Shown: positions 1 to 8,008, counted from the stretch's first letter. The stretch is DNA of 64,000 bases from Oscillospiraceae bacterium (GCA_015068525.1 SVKJ01000007.1:10127-74126), one strand, 5' to 3'. Notes: a model not told the origin generated them from the sequence alone. Program-made: numbers and translations.

Positions 1-228
1 TTTTTTTATAATATTTACTTTGCCTTCAAAATACTTTTTAAAACTATGGGATATATTATTATCAAAAGCAACACTCATTATCCTGTCTTTATTTAATTTT
101 TTATAAATTCTTTTTGCTGTTAATTTATGCTCATCAAAAATTTTATAAACTATGTATTTTTCTTTTATCTCTTTTTTAAAAGAAAACGGGATTGCTCTTT
201 TATCCTCTTTTATTATTATCAAATTCAT
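1..228 (-). CDS. Hypothetical protein, 3' part cut by window edge
   Basis: An open frame runs leftwards off the window from an ATG at 226-228; 76 codons are visible. A good ribosome binding site (AGGTGA) lies 5-6 nt upstream of the ATG. The visible protein begins MNLIIIKEDKRAIPF and is rich in Lys, Ile and Phe; I recognise no domain or motif. It is divergent from the polysaccharide deacetylase gene, with 80 bp between the start codons. It is likely real because of the start-site context and uninterrupted frame, but its function is unknown. Confidence 0.6.
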   Translation of the reverse strand, partial: MNLIIIKEDKRAIPFSFKKEIKEKYIVYKIFDEHKLTAKRIYKKLNKDRIMSVAFDNNISHSFKKYFEGKVNIIKK

Positions 229-264
229 ATAATCACCTGTTAAATATTATGCTATTAAAATATA

Positions 265-293
265 TTTACAATATCTTTAATTTATGTTACAAT
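265..293 (+). promoter_or_regulatory. Promoter of the polysaccharide deacetylase gene
   Basis: A -35 box TTTACA (265-270), a 17-nt spacer and a -10 box TACAAT (288-293) fit a housekeeping sigma promoter. Transcription would start near 300, leaving a very short leader that contains the GGTGAT ribosome binding site. Confidence 0.6.
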
Positions 294-308
294 TTTTATG
301 GTGATATA

Positions 309-1064
309 ATGAAAAAAATACTTGTGTCTATTCTTATACTGTTATTTTTTTCTCTTAGTGTATATGCCGAAGGGGTTACACTGCCTATTTTACTATATCA
401 TAACATAACCGATTTTGATCAGGGGTTTGATTATGATGTACATATATCAAGAGAAAAATTTACTGAGCAACTTGAATTTTTAAAGGAAAATAATTTTAAT
501 ACAATAACTTTCAAAGATTATTATGAGTACAGGACAAACGGAACACCGCTTCCCGAAAACCCGATTATAATTACCTTTGATGACGGATATTATTCCAACT
601 ATAAAATTGCATATCCCATTTTAAAAAATATGGGAATGAAAGGAACAATATTTACAGTAACATTCTCTTCCTACATTCCGAAAACTTTTGTTTTTAATCA
701 TTTTACATGGGCAGAAGCAAGAGAGATGGCAGAAAGCCAAGTTATAGATATTGAAAGCCACTCAGCAAACCATCTTGTTCACACAAACTTAAGTTATGAC
801 CAATGTGTTTTCGAGTCAAGAAAATCATATTTTGATATTTATAAAAATATTGGAATAAAACCTTTTTGTTACGCTTATCCCACAGGTGCATTTACAGAAT
901 TATCCAAAAAAGCATCAGAAGATGCAGGATATAAAATTCAATGCACAGTTATGGGAAAACTCAACAATGACCTTACACCTCTTAACGAATTAAGGCGTCT
1001 TAATATAAGAGGCGATATTGAACTTGACGAGTTTATAGATTTGATTTATAATTCTTCATACTAA
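309..1064 (+). CDS. Secreted polysaccharide deacetylase (NodB homology domain)
   Basis: 251-residue protein with an N-terminal signal peptide (hydrophobic residues 4-19, cleavage probably after VYA at 18-20). The NodB-type deacetylase motifs are present: TFDDG at 89-93 (catalytic Asp and metal Asp), the metal-binding histidines in SHSANH at 150-155, and YAYPTGAF at 188-195. The family removes acetyl groups from N-acetylated sugars such as peptidoglycan or other surface glycans, using a divalent metal; the exact substrate cannot be read from the sequence. An upstream in-frame start at 192 exists, but ATG 309 is preferred because it follows GGTGAT and begins the signal peptide. The gene stands alone between a divergent and a convergent gene. 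Confidence 0.9.
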   Translation: MKKILVSILILLFFSLSVYAEGVTLPILLYHNITDFDQGFDYDVHISREKFTEQLEFLKENNFNTITFKDYYEYRTNGTPLPENPIIITFDDGYYSNYKIAYPILKNMGMKGTIFTVTFSSYIPKTFVFNHFTWAEAREMAESQVIDIESHSANHLVHTNLSYDQCVFESRKSYFDIYKNIGIKPFCYAYPTGAFTELSKKASEDAGYKIQCTVMGKLNNDLTPLNELRRLNIRGDIELDEFIDLIYNSSY

Positions 1065-1068
1065 AAAA

Positions 1069-1099
1069 GACGGCGTCTGAAATTAAACGCCGTCATTTT
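1069..1099. terminator. Bidirectional terminator
   Basis: GACGGCGT (1069-1076) pairs with ACGCCGTC (1087-1094), with A-rich sequence on the left and a T-run on the right. It serves the converging deacetylase gene and the small minus-strand gene, whose last codons form one arm. Confidence 0.75.
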
Positions 1100-1268
1100 T
1101 AGTATTTACAATCGGTTCCTGCATAAAGTTATATATTTCGTTATACTGTTCTAATTCTTCCTCCGTGCCCATACCCGAAGCCACAAGCCCTGTACAGTCG
1201 CACAAAGCAGAAACTTTAAAATCGTGTTCCTGAGGGAACGTATCTTTGTTTTTCTTTTCCTTTTCCAC
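1083..1268 (-). CDS. Small protein of unknown function (61 aa)
   Basis: The frame starts with GTG at 1266-1268, seven nt after a strong AGGTGA site, and ends in the convergent terminator. The protein is hydrophilic, has a Lys-rich N-terminus and a central LCDCTGLVASGMG stretch, and has no membrane segment or signal peptide. I do not recognise a family. The two nearby cysteines could bind metal, but this is only a guess. The start site and terminator placement argue that it is a real gene. Confidence 0.6.
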   Translation of the reverse strand: MEKEKKNKDTFPQEHDFKVSALCDCTGLVASGMGTEEELEQYNEIYNFMQEPIVNTKNDGV

Positions 1269-1333
1269 AAAATATCACCTCTTAAATCTATTTGTATCCT
1301 TGTATGGTTTCTATGATATTATATGCAGAAAAA

Positions 1334-2209
1334 TTATTTTTCTATCATTGTACCTATTCCTGATTTTGTAAATATTTCAAGAAGCAGGCAATGAGGCACT
1401 CTGCCGTCAATTATATGTACTGAATTAACTCCCTTATCAAGTGCTTCAAGGCACCCTAAAACTTTAGGAATCATACCTCCTGTTATAACATCTTTATCAA
1501 TTAAGTCCAAAATTTCCTGTTTATTTGTATAATATAAAAGTTCACCGTCTGCACCTGTTTTAATTCCTTCAACATCGGTAAGCATAATAAGTTTTTCTGC
1601 GTTTAAACTTGCTGCCAATGCTCCTGCAACGGTATCTGCATTTATATTATAACTTTCTCCGTTTTCCCCTACGCCTATCGGTGCAACAACAGGGATAAAC
1701 TCGTCTTTTATAATATACTCCAAAACTTTATTATTTATTTCAATAATATCTCCTACATAACCAATATCGGTTTTTTTACCGTCAACTTCGGTATAAAGTT
1801 TTTTGCATTTTATTAAATTTCCGTCTATACCGCAAATACCAAGTGCGTTTCCGCCTTTTTGATTAAGCAGTGATACGATTTCTTTATTGGTTTTACCAAC
1901 AAGTACCATTTGCGCAACTTTAACAGTTTCTTCGTCTGTAACTCTTAAACCGTTTATAAATTCACTTTCAATATTAAAAGTTTTTAACGCTTCTGAAATG
2001 TCAGGTCCGCCTCCGTGAACTAAGATAGGATTAAGCCCGATATATTTTAAAAGTGTCAAATCCTCCATAACCGAATTTTTAAGTTCATCATTTATCATAG
2101 CGTTACCGCCATATTTTACAACAATTGTTTTACCTGCAAATCTTTGTATATACGGCAGGGCTTCAATAAGTATCCCCGCTTTTTTTATAAGTAATTCCAT
2201 ATCATTCAT
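1334..2209 (-). CDS. argB: Acetylglutamate kinase
   Basis: 291-residue amino-acid kinase that phosphorylates N-acetyl-L-glutamate in the second step of the acetylated arginine pathway. The glycine-rich nucleotide site VKYGGNAM is at 31-38 and the substrate loop HGGGP at 65-69; the INADTVAGALA segment and the terminal GTMI are also typical. About 28 residues precede the core, like the N-terminal helix of arginine-inhibited hexameric enzymes, so feedback inhibition is plausible (inference). The ATG follows AGGAG by 7 nt. It is the downstream partner of argC across a 96-bp spacer holding an inverted repeat; argJ, argD and argF are not in the window. Confidence 0.97.
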   Translation of the reverse strand: MNDMELLIKKAGILIEALPYIQRFAGKTIVVKYGGNAMINDELKNSVMEDLTLLKYIGLNPILVHGGGPDISEALKTFNIESEFINGLRVTDEETVKVAQMVLVGKTNKEIVSLLNQKGGNALGICGIDGNLIKCKKLYTEVDGKKTDIGYVGDIIEINNKVLEYIIKDEFIPVVAPIGVGENGESYNINADTVAGALAASLNAEKLIMLTDVEGIKTGADGELLYYTNKQEILDLIDKDVITGGMIPKVLGCLEALDKGVNSVHIIDGRVPHCLLLEIFTKSGIGTMIEK

Positions 2210-2220
2210 ATTTTTTCTCC

Positions 2221-2308
2221 TAGCCGTCGGAAAGTTATCCGAACTCGTTTTTAAATTGTGAATTTTTGATAAATAACCGTTAAAAGCCTTGGAAATATCC
2301 GACGGCTA
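2221..2308. repeat. Short inverted-repeat element between argC and argB
   Basis: TAGCCGTCGGA (2221-2231) and its exact complement TCCGACGGCTA (2298-2308) bound 66 nt of AT-rich sequence. The left arm begins at the argB ribosome binding site and the right arm contains the argC stop codon. The core AGCCGTCGGA also occurs near 33736-33745. The transcript would fold into a hairpin between the two cistrons. Confidence 0.65.
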
Positions 2309-3346
2309 TAAGTAAAATCCAGGGTTTGCAAGTCCCTCATTCTCGTTAAAACCAAACATTATATTCATATTCTGAACAGCCTGACCTGCAGCGCCTTTAA
2401 CTATATTGTCAATAGCGCTTGTTACAATTACTCTTTTTAATCTTTTATCAACTTTAAAACCGATATCAACAAAATTTGAACCTGCCACGTGATTTGTTTC
2501 AGGCAGTTTGCCCGGTTCATATATTCTTATAAACTGTTCTCCCTTGTAGAATTCTTTATAAAATTCATAAATTTCTTCATCGCCTACATCTTTTGTAAGA
2601 TTAGCGTAAATTGTTGCAAGTATTCCTCTCTTTAACGGAACAAGGTGAGGTGTAAAAGAAACCATTATATCCTTTGATGCAAACTTCGATAATTCCTGTT
2701 CTATTTCCGAAGTATGCCTGTGAGTTGCAATTTTGTATGCTTTCATATTTTCGGTACATTCGCAGAAACTATAGTCAAGATTTGTTGACCTTCCTGCTCC
2801 TGTTACCCCTGACTTAGCATCTATTATAATTGAATCTTCATCAATAATGTTATTTTTAAGAAGTGGTGCTGCTCCTAAAATTGAGCAGGTTGTATAACAA
2901 CCGGGATTTCCGATCAATGATGCATTTTTTATCTTCTCTCTGTGAAGTTCGCAAAGCCCGTAAACAGACTCTTCTAAAACTTCGGGAGATGAATGAGGTT
3001 CGCCATACCACTTTTCATAAACCTTTATATCATCATATCTGAAATCTCCGCTTAAATCGATAACTTTAACTTGCGATTTAAAAAGTTCGGGAATAACTTC
3101 TTTTGATGCTCCGTGAGGCAGTGCCGTAAACACAACGTCCGACTCTTTTACTACCTTTTTAATATCAAGGTCGGTAAGTTCTATATCAAGTACTCCTGAA
3201 AAATTAGGATAAATTTCGCTTAATTTTTTACCCGCAAAACTTTTGGAAACAAGATTTGTAATCTCAACTTCCTTATGAGAGCATAAAAGCCTTACAAGTT
3301 CAACTCCGGCATAACCTGTCGCTCCGAGAACAGATACTTTAATCAT
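2306..3346 (-). CDS. argC: N-acetyl-gamma-glutamyl-phosphate reductase
   Basis: 346-residue NADPH-dependent reductase making N-acetylglutamate semialdehyde, the third arginine pathway step. The Rossmann motif GATGYAG is at 8-14 and the catalytic cysteine is Cys150 in GNPGCYTT. The length is standard for the type 1 family. It is the first gene of the leftward argC-argB unit, preceded by a consensus-like promoter at 3388-3416. Its stop codon is the end of an 11-bp inverted repeat. Confidence 0.97.
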   Translation of the reverse strand: MIKVSVLGATGYAGVELVRLLCSHKEVEITNLVSKSFAGKKLSEIYPNFSGVLDIELTDLDIKKVVKESDVVFTALPHGASKEVIPELFKSQVKVIDLSGDFRYDDIKVYEKWYGEPHSSPEVLEESVYGLCELHREKIKNASLIGNPGCYTTCSILGAAPLLKNNIIDEDSIIIDAKSGVTGAGRSTNLDYSFCECTENMKAYKIATHRHTSEIEQELSKFASKDIMVSFTPHLVPLKRGILATIYANLTKDVGDEEIYEFYKEFYKGEQFIRIYEPGKLPETNHVAGSNFVDIGFKVDKRLKRVIVTSAIDNIVKGAAGQAVQNMNIMFGFNENEGLANPGFYL

Positions 3347-3387
3347 TATTTATCATTCCCCTTTTTATAATTTAAAACCATTTGAAT

Positions 3388-3416
3388 ATTATACACTCTT
3401 TTTAATAAAAATGCAA
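3388..3416 (-). promoter_or_regulatory. Promoter of argC-argB
   Basis: On the minus strand a -35 TTGCAT (3411-3416) and a -10 TATAAT (3388-3393) are separated by 17 nt. No clear ARG box palindrome was seen. Confidence 0.7.
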
Positions 3417-3436
3417 TATTTTAATTAAAATTCTTC

Positions 3437-3464
3437 TTGATTTATTCTCAGACTGTGATATAAT
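3437..3464 (+). promoter_or_regulatory. Promoter of the YhcH-family gene
   Basis: TTGATT (3437-3442), a 16-nt spacer and TATAAT (3459-3464), about 40 nt upstream of the start codon and divergent from the argC promoter. Confidence 0.65.
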
Positions 3465-3502
3465 AGTAAAGTAAACTAATTAAAAATGAAAGGTTGTTAC
3501 AA

Positions 3503-3952
3503 ATGATACTTGATAACATTAAAAATAAAGAACTTTATTACAAATTGGGCGAAGGTTTTAAAATCGGTCTTGATTTTATCGACAAAGCAAGAAAAGAAGG
3601 CATTGAAGTCGGAAAATATGAACTTGATGGTAAAAACGTATATGCAAACGTTCAGGAATACAATTCAAAAGAAGAAGCAAAATTTGAAAACCACGATAAT
3701 TACATAGACATTCAGTATATCCTAAAAGGTAACGAAATGATGTACTGGGAAGATTTGGCTAAATGTACTGAAATGATTCCTTACAATCCTGACAAAGATG
3801 TTACATTCTATAACGATACTGAAACCGCTGTTGCTTTGGAAGTTAATGAAGATGAATTTGCAGTATTCTTCCCGAATGATGTTCACAAACCGGGAATGAA
3901 AATAAAAGAAAGCCTTCCTGTTAAAAAGATTTTAATTAAAATTCATATTTAA
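3503..3952 (+). CDS. YhcH/YjgK/YiaL family protein (DUF386)
   Basis: 149-residue cupin-like protein. The signature region is visible: HDNYIDIQYILKGNEMMYW, later the EVNEDEFAVFFPNDVHKPGM segment whose Glu, Asp and His line the metal-binding pocket, and a final VKKILIKI strand. Family members include TabA and the beta-galactosidase beta subunit, often linked to sialic-acid or other sugar catabolism; here no sugar genes lie beside it, so its substrate is unknown. An in-frame TTG at 3494 exists, but the ATG at 3503 sits 9 nt from AAAGG and is the better start. Confidence 0.88.
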   Translation: MILDNIKNKELYYKLGEGFKIGLDFIDKARKEGIEVGKYELDGKNVYANVQEYNSKEEAKFENHDNYIDIQYILKGNEMMYWEDLAKCTEMIPYNPDKDVTFYNDTETAVALEVNEDEFAVFFPNDVHKPGMKIKESLPVKKILIKIHI

Positions 3953-3962
3953 TATGTATTAT

Positions 3963-3990
3963 CAGCAAGAAATCACATAGGTTTCTTGCT
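3963..3990 (+). terminator. Hairpin after the YhcH-family gene
   Basis: AGCAAGAAA pairs with TTTCTTGCT around an 8-9 nt loop. No T-run follows, so it may be a processing or stabilising hairpin ahead of tRNA-Pro rather than a full terminator. Confidence 0.4.
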
Positions 3991-3994
3991 ATAA

Positions 3995-4070
3995 CGGGGT
4001 GTAGCGCAGGTGGTAGCGCACTAGACTGGGGGTCTAGTGGCCGCAGGTTCAAGTCCTGTCACTCCGACCA
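3995..4070 (+). tRNA. tRNA-Pro (anticodon GGG)
   Basis: A complete cloverleaf: acceptor CGGGGTG (3995-4001) pairs with CACTCCG with one G-U. The anticodon stem CTAGA/TCTAG (4021-4025/4033-4037) encloses the loop CTGGGGG with anticodon GGG at 4028-4030. The T arm holds GTTCAAGTC, and CCA is encoded at 4068-4070. A terminator follows at once. Confidence 0.95.
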
Positions 4071-4104
4071 GAAAAAAGACTATTCTTCCGAATAGTCTTT
4101 TTTC
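4071..4104. terminator. Terminator after tRNA-Pro
   Basis: A 15-bp perfect stem (4071-4085 with 4090-4104) closes a TTCC loop, with an A-run on the left and a T-run on the right, so it can work in both directions. Confidence 0.85.
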
Positions 4105-4108
4105 ATCT

Positions 4109-4275
4109 AAATCCGTCTTGCAACGGAATAAATCCACTATCGTGGATGAAACCCGCTTCGCAGATGAAATCGCCTTTGGCGGATAGAAGACGGATTTAAT
4201 TTCATCAAAGTTGTAAAACTTTGATTTCATCCAAACAAGTTTGGATTTCATCGTGAACAAAGTGAACGATTTAAT
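4109..4275. repeat. Hairpin array with GATGAAAT-type linker
   Basis: AAATCCGTCTT (4109-4119) pairs with AAGACGGATTT (4187-4197) and encloses small hairpins such as TCCACTATCGTGGA and TCGCC/GGCGGA. To the right follow stems CAAAG/CTTTG, CCAAAC/GTTTGG and TCGT/ACGA, each separated by GATGAAA or its complement TTTCATC. The stems differ while the linker is constant. It lies between two terminators and has no believable ORF. Confidence 0.7.
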
Positions 4276-4314
4276 TAAAATATAAATATCATAGTAGTAC
4301 AGTTTAAATCTTTC

Positions 4315-4342
4315 AAAAAAGCACCCATTCGGGTGCTTTTTA
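4315..4342 (-). terminator. Terminator of the HD-GYP gene
   Basis: GCACCC and GGGTGC close an ATTC loop; on the minus strand the stem is followed by a T-run. It begins directly at the stop codon of the HD-GYP gene. Confidence 0.85.
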
Positions 4343-5020
4343 TCATATACCTTCTTCTATTTTTTTAACATACTCTTCCACATCGTATCTTATATTTATA
4401 AAAATATCAACAATTTGGGGGTCAAAGTGTTTTCCTGATTCTTCTTTTAATACATTGTATGCTTCATCGACAGACATTTTCTCTTTATATACACGTTTTG
4501 ATACAAGAGCATCAAAAACATCTGCCACAGCCATAATCCTTGCGCAAAGGGGAATATCCTCTTTGGAAATTCCCGTCGGATAGCCGCTTCCATCCCATTT
4601 TTCATGGTGGTATAGTACGATATCTTCTGCATATTTTAACAATGTACTGTTCTCAGGACCAGAAAAAACTTTTTTCATTATATTTTTGCCTTCAGTGGTA
4701 TGAGTTTTCATAATTTCATATTCTTCTTTGGTAAATTTCCCTGCTTTATTTAATATTTCATCAGGGATTTTTATTTTTCCAACATCGTGAAAAATTGAAG
4801 CGAATTTAATATTTTCCACATAATCGTCACTTACGATATGAGGATATAATCTGTTATTTTTAATATACTCAAGCATCATTCTTACATATTCGCTTACGTG
4901 AAAACTGTGACTTACTGTACTTGAGTCGCATTCTTCAATTATCTTTGTCATAGGTTTTAGTGCATCAAAGTTTAATATGAAATTTTGATAAAAATTCTTT
5001 TTTAACTGTTCACTTATCAT
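4343..5020 (-). CDS. HD-GYP domain c-di-GMP phosphodiesterase
   Basis: 225-residue stand-alone HD-GYP protein, expected to hydrolyse cyclic di-GMP to pGpG or GMP at a metal centre. The motif set is intact: an N-terminal HSFH, the HDVGKIKIPDEIL metal motif, and HHEKWDGSGYP, which holds the GYP signature. There is no membrane segment, receiver or other sensor domain, so it is probably cytosolic and controlled by expression. ATG 5020 lies 8 nt after AGAGGT; an in-frame TTG six nt upstream is too close to that site. The gene is preceded by a c-di-GMP-I riboswitch and, further upstream, a diguanylate cyclase gene on the same strand. Confidence 0.93.
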   Translation of the reverse strand: MISEQLKKNFYQNFILNFDALKPMTKIIEECDSSTVSHSFHVSEYVRMMLEYIKNNRLYPHIVSDDYVENIKFASIFHDVGKIKIPDEILNKAGKFTKEEYEIMKTHTTEGKNIMKKVFSGPENSTLLKYAEDIVLYHHEKWDGSGYPTGISKEDIPLCARIMAVADVFDALVSKRVYKEKMSVDEAYNVLKEESGKHFDPQIVDIFINIRYDVEEYVKKIEEGI

Positions 5021-5133
5021 ATACAATTACCTCTTTTTAGTTGCCAGAAGAGTCAACTAAACTTTTCTATTATTATTGTATTAAAAATAATTTATAATGC
5101 ACTCTGATAAAAAACTTTTGCGCTAATTTGCAA

Positions 5134-5315
5134 TAAAAAAACTGCACATCAAATAAACCCTTAGTGCAGTAAGACTTGAACACAATATGCCTTAAACCAT
5201 ATTGGGTTCGAGTATTACTACACTAACATATTTAAAGTGCAGCAGGACGAACATAGCCTAAGCCTTAGTCTCTTTGCTTTGCGTCACCGTCTTTCGGCGG
5301 TTTTGCCTAATTATT
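5134..5315 (-). promoter_or_regulatory. c-di-GMP-I (GEMM-I) riboswitch with terminator
   Basis: Read on the minus strand, the spacer upstream of the HD-GYP gene carries the GEMM-I core: GGCAAAACC, a GAAA tetraloop hairpin (CCGCCGAAAGACGG), then TGACGCAAAGC, and a distal CCTGCTGC segment. The expression platform ends in CTGCAC/GTGCAG (5164-5169 with 5142-5147) followed by eight T residues, a standard intrinsic terminator. A second GTGCAG copy at 5238-5243 next to the aptamer could compete for the same arm, giving an on/off switch. It starts within 20 nt of the cyclase stop codon, so it may lie inside a cyclase-phosphodiesterase transcript. Confidence 0.8.
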
Positions 5316-5330
5316 TAGTTGTACTTATCT

Positions 5331-7631
5331 TTATATTTTTTCAAAAACCCAAAGTGTATCGTCAGGGTCTGTGTCATTTTTTCTGGGGAAACCATATACA
5401 CTAAGCGTAACTGTTTCGCTGTTATTCTTCTTATATGTTATTCTCGGAATATTTCCATCGATAAGTTCGCGTTTTATGGCATCATAATTTAAGAAACTGA
5501 ACATTGCCCTTGCAAAATCCGGATTGACAATATCCTCAACATATTTTACAAACAACTTTTTAAATGAATCTTCCGTTTCATTATATCCAAGATACGCCGG
5601 CATAAGAATTCTTTGTGCCTTATCAGTATTTAAAGAAACTTTATAAATTCCGTTATATCTTTGCTTCATAACATTAAGCAGAGTATCTATTTCGCCTATT
5701 CCTGTTTTAATTATCTTATATTCAGTTTCTTTTACCGTGGCAACACTCTTATTTTCTTTACTCTGGTAATAACGTGCCTTTGCCTCATACATTCTTATTT
5801 CAGCATCATTTACTACTTCTTCGGTATTGAAATTCTGAGTTCTGTATGACATTCCCATAGCAACATGGTATCCCATAGGCTGAAGCCTTTTTGCCATGAT
5901 ATCTATCATTTCTTTGACGGTTTCCTGATCAGTATCCTTCATAAAAACAAGGAATTCGTCTCCGCCCATTCTATATATATAATTACCATAAAATACTTCT
6001 TTTAGAGTATTTGCTATATAAATTAGCATTTCATCGCCGGCAGCATGACCGTATCTGTTGTTACACAAATGTAGTTCATTGACATCAATATAAACACATG
6101 AAAAATTCTCTGGTTTTTCCTCATCAAATATCTTAATATCCTTTTTATATGTAACACGATTTAAAAGACCTGTTAAAGAATCAGTTGTTGCCGCTTTTTC
6201 TGTTTTGTGAAGATGTTTCTTATTAAAAACAGCAATAGAAAAACAAACTGCTATTTCAACAAGTATGGTTTTTGCTTCCTCAACTTTTACAGGATTAATA
6301 GATGAAAGCACACTTATTCTGTTATTTTTATCAGCAACCGCAACAAAAACAACATTATCTATCATACGTTCTTTTAAGAACGAATTAAATTTCGGATTAT
6401 TCTTTTCAAGCGTACTGCCTGCATTTATTGTAACAATATTAACCGATTTTCCGCTTGCTGCTCTAAGAGATGCCGCGTACCCTAAAATTTCAGATATGAA
6501 ATACTTTCTGTCCTCTCCTGTTAAACGGTTTTCTGTGTACAAAGGAGAAACATAATTATAATCCTCTTCATCTGTATCAAAAAAAGCAGTAGAACGTGAT
6601 TTCGAATAATCAGTAATTCTTTCAAGTGCTTCTCTTATATTATTATCCTGCTGATTAACTTCAAGAAGAAGTTTTCTTATCTGAGATGCTTCTGTTATTG
6701 CATTTTTCTTTCTTCTTTCATTTCTCATAAGAAATACAAAGTATGCAATAAGTATAGCGGAAATTAAAGCAAATGATATAATTAATACACCTGCTATTTC
6801 GTTTGACTGTTTAAAAACCTGACTTTCGCTTCTTACAAGCATTATTTTCCAGTCGTTTATTCCAAGCGGAGAAAAATGAATATACATATCTTCGTTTAAT
6901 ACTTTAGACTCGAAAACAGAATATCCTTTTTCTTCCTCAATAAGTTGCTTATAAGAATATCCTTTTTTATACTTCCTGTCACTTAAGGAAGAAATATTCC
7001 CCAGTTTATCATTGAAAGTATCAATAATTAAATGCCCTTTTTCACTTTCATATACATAAAGCTGAGCATCAAGTTCATTAACTGTCTGCACGTATTTTAA
7101 GGATAAATCTGAAAGATCTATAGAGCCGTATAATATACCGACAGTTTCCCCATTCACCACAATAGGTTCTGCAATTCTTATAATATCTATACTTGAATTT
7201 GTAACATCGGAAACTCTGCCTGTTATGTATCTGCCTTTTTTTGCTTCGTCAAAAAAAGACAACTGCCCGTTAAAATTAAGAATACCTTTTTTGGTTGTAA
7301 AAGAATTATCAGGTTTTAAAATGCCTACATTTTTTACTAAACCTGTCGGCGTATAAGAGTCAAAAATCAGTCCGAAATTACGATTTTCACTATAGAGTTT
7401 AGATGCATGATTTGCTAAAAGAAATAAAGTTTCCCTGTCCGAATCTATTCGCCTTTTTATATCATCTTTAATCTGCTTTGTCTGAACATGAAGGTCGTCA
7501 TAACATTCCTCTTCCTCCTTATGATAAACAAGGGCTACCATAGATAAAAAGACAGCACAAAGCAGTATTATTGAAACGAATGTGTAAAAAATATTATTAT
7601 AACTTTTCTTTACAAATTCTTTAATTGTCAT
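5331..7631 (-). CDS. Membrane-bound diguanylate cyclase (Cache-type sensor, GGDEF)
   Basis: 766-residue inner-membrane protein. Order: TM1 at about 14-36, an extracytoplasmic Cache-like sensor region at about 38-275, TM2 at about 279-302, a GAF-like cytoplasmic region at about 310-475, and a GGDEF domain from DSLTGLLNR (484-492) through an intact MGGDEF motif at 555-560. A further PAS-like region of about 130 residues follows. GGDEF domains with this motif make c-di-GMP from two GTP. I see no RxxD inhibitory site five residues before GGDEF, so product inhibition at that site is not expected. It is upstream of the riboswitch-controlled HD-GYP gene on the same strand. Confidence 0.92.
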   Translation of the reverse strand: MTIKEFVKKSYNNIFYTFVSIILLCAVFLSMVALVYHKEEEECYDDLHVQTKQIKDDIKRRIDSDRETLFLLANHASKLYSENRNFGLIFDSYTPTGLVKNVGILKPDNSFTTKKGILNFNGQLSFFDEAKKGRYITGRVSDVTNSSIDIIRIAEPIVVNGETVGILYGSIDLSDLSLKYVQTVNELDAQLYVYESEKGHLIIDTFNDKLGNISSLSDRKYKKGYSYKQLIEEEKGYSVFESKVLNEDMYIHFSPLGINDWKIMLVRSESQVFKQSNEIAGVLIISFALISAILIAYFVFLMRNERRKKNAITEASQIRKLLLEVNQQDNNIREALERITDYSKSRSTAFFDTDEEDYNYVSPLYTENRLTGEDRKYFISEILGYAASLRAASGKSVNIVTINAGSTLEKNNPKFNSFLKERMIDNVVFVAVADKNNRISVLSSINPVKVEEAKTILVEIAVCFSIAVFNKKHLHKTEKAATTDSLTGLLNRVTYKKDIKIFDEEKPENFSCVYIDVNELHLCNNRYGHAAGDEMLIYIANTLKEVFYGNYIYRMGGDEFLVFMKDTDQETVKEMIDIMAKRLQPMGYHVAMGMSYRTQNFNTEEVVNDAEIRMYEAKARYYQSKENKSVATVKETEYKIIKTGIGEIDTLLNVMKQRYNGIYKVSLNTDKAQRILMPAYLGYNETEDSFKKLFVKYVEDIVNPDFARAMFSFLNYDAIKRELIDGNIPRITYKKNNSETVTLSVYGFPRKNDTDPDDTLWVFEKI

Positions 7632-7724
7632 ATAAACTCTCTCCCGTTAAAATAAATGAATAATTAATAATTAATGATTGATAATTTTATTTTAAAATGA
7701 GTGTACATTTTAGATGCCAGTCAT

Positions 7725-7934
7725 TTTAGCTAAATTTTGAACTAAAGTTCAAAGCTAAATTATTCCACTTTGCTCCATAGCTAAATAACTCCTTCGGAGT
7801 AGCTAAATTAAATTCGCTTAATAGCTGACCGCAGGTCAATTTAGCTACGAAGTAATTTAGCGTGCGTCAGCACATTCAGCTCGCTGCCAAGCGAATTTAG
7901 CTGAATAGATTTAACTTTGTTAAATCTATTCTAC
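7725..7934. repeat. Hairpin array with TAGCTAAAT-type linker, copy 1
   Basis: A chain of short hairpins is joined by TTAGCTAAAT or its complement ATTTAGCTAA. Visible stems include GAAC/GTTC, ACTCC/GGAGT, GACC/GGTC, GTGC/GCAC, TCGC/GCGA and a final AGATTTAAC/GTTAAATCT. The same array, with other stem sequences at matching places, is at 15036-15207. The rest of this spacer (7632-7724) is AT-rich with AATAATTAATAA-type repeats. Confidence 0.75.
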
Positions 7935-7979
7935 CATATCCTTTATATAAAATCAATATCTTGATTTTTAAAAAAATCA

Positions 7980-8008
7980 TTGACTTTATCACTTTAGTGT
8001 GATACAAT
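7980..8008 (+). promoter_or_regulatory. Promoter of the T-box/phenylacetate-CoA ligase operon
   Basis: TTGACT (7980-7985), a 17-nt spacer and TACAAT (8003-8008). It is placed immediately before the T-box leader. Confidence 0.8.

Noticed and set aside
4021..4260. Minus-strand 79-codon ORF ending in a GVTGLEPAATRPPV-like sequence
   Set aside because: Its C-terminus is the reverse translation of tRNA-Pro and the rest is hairpin array; this is a well-known false gene type.
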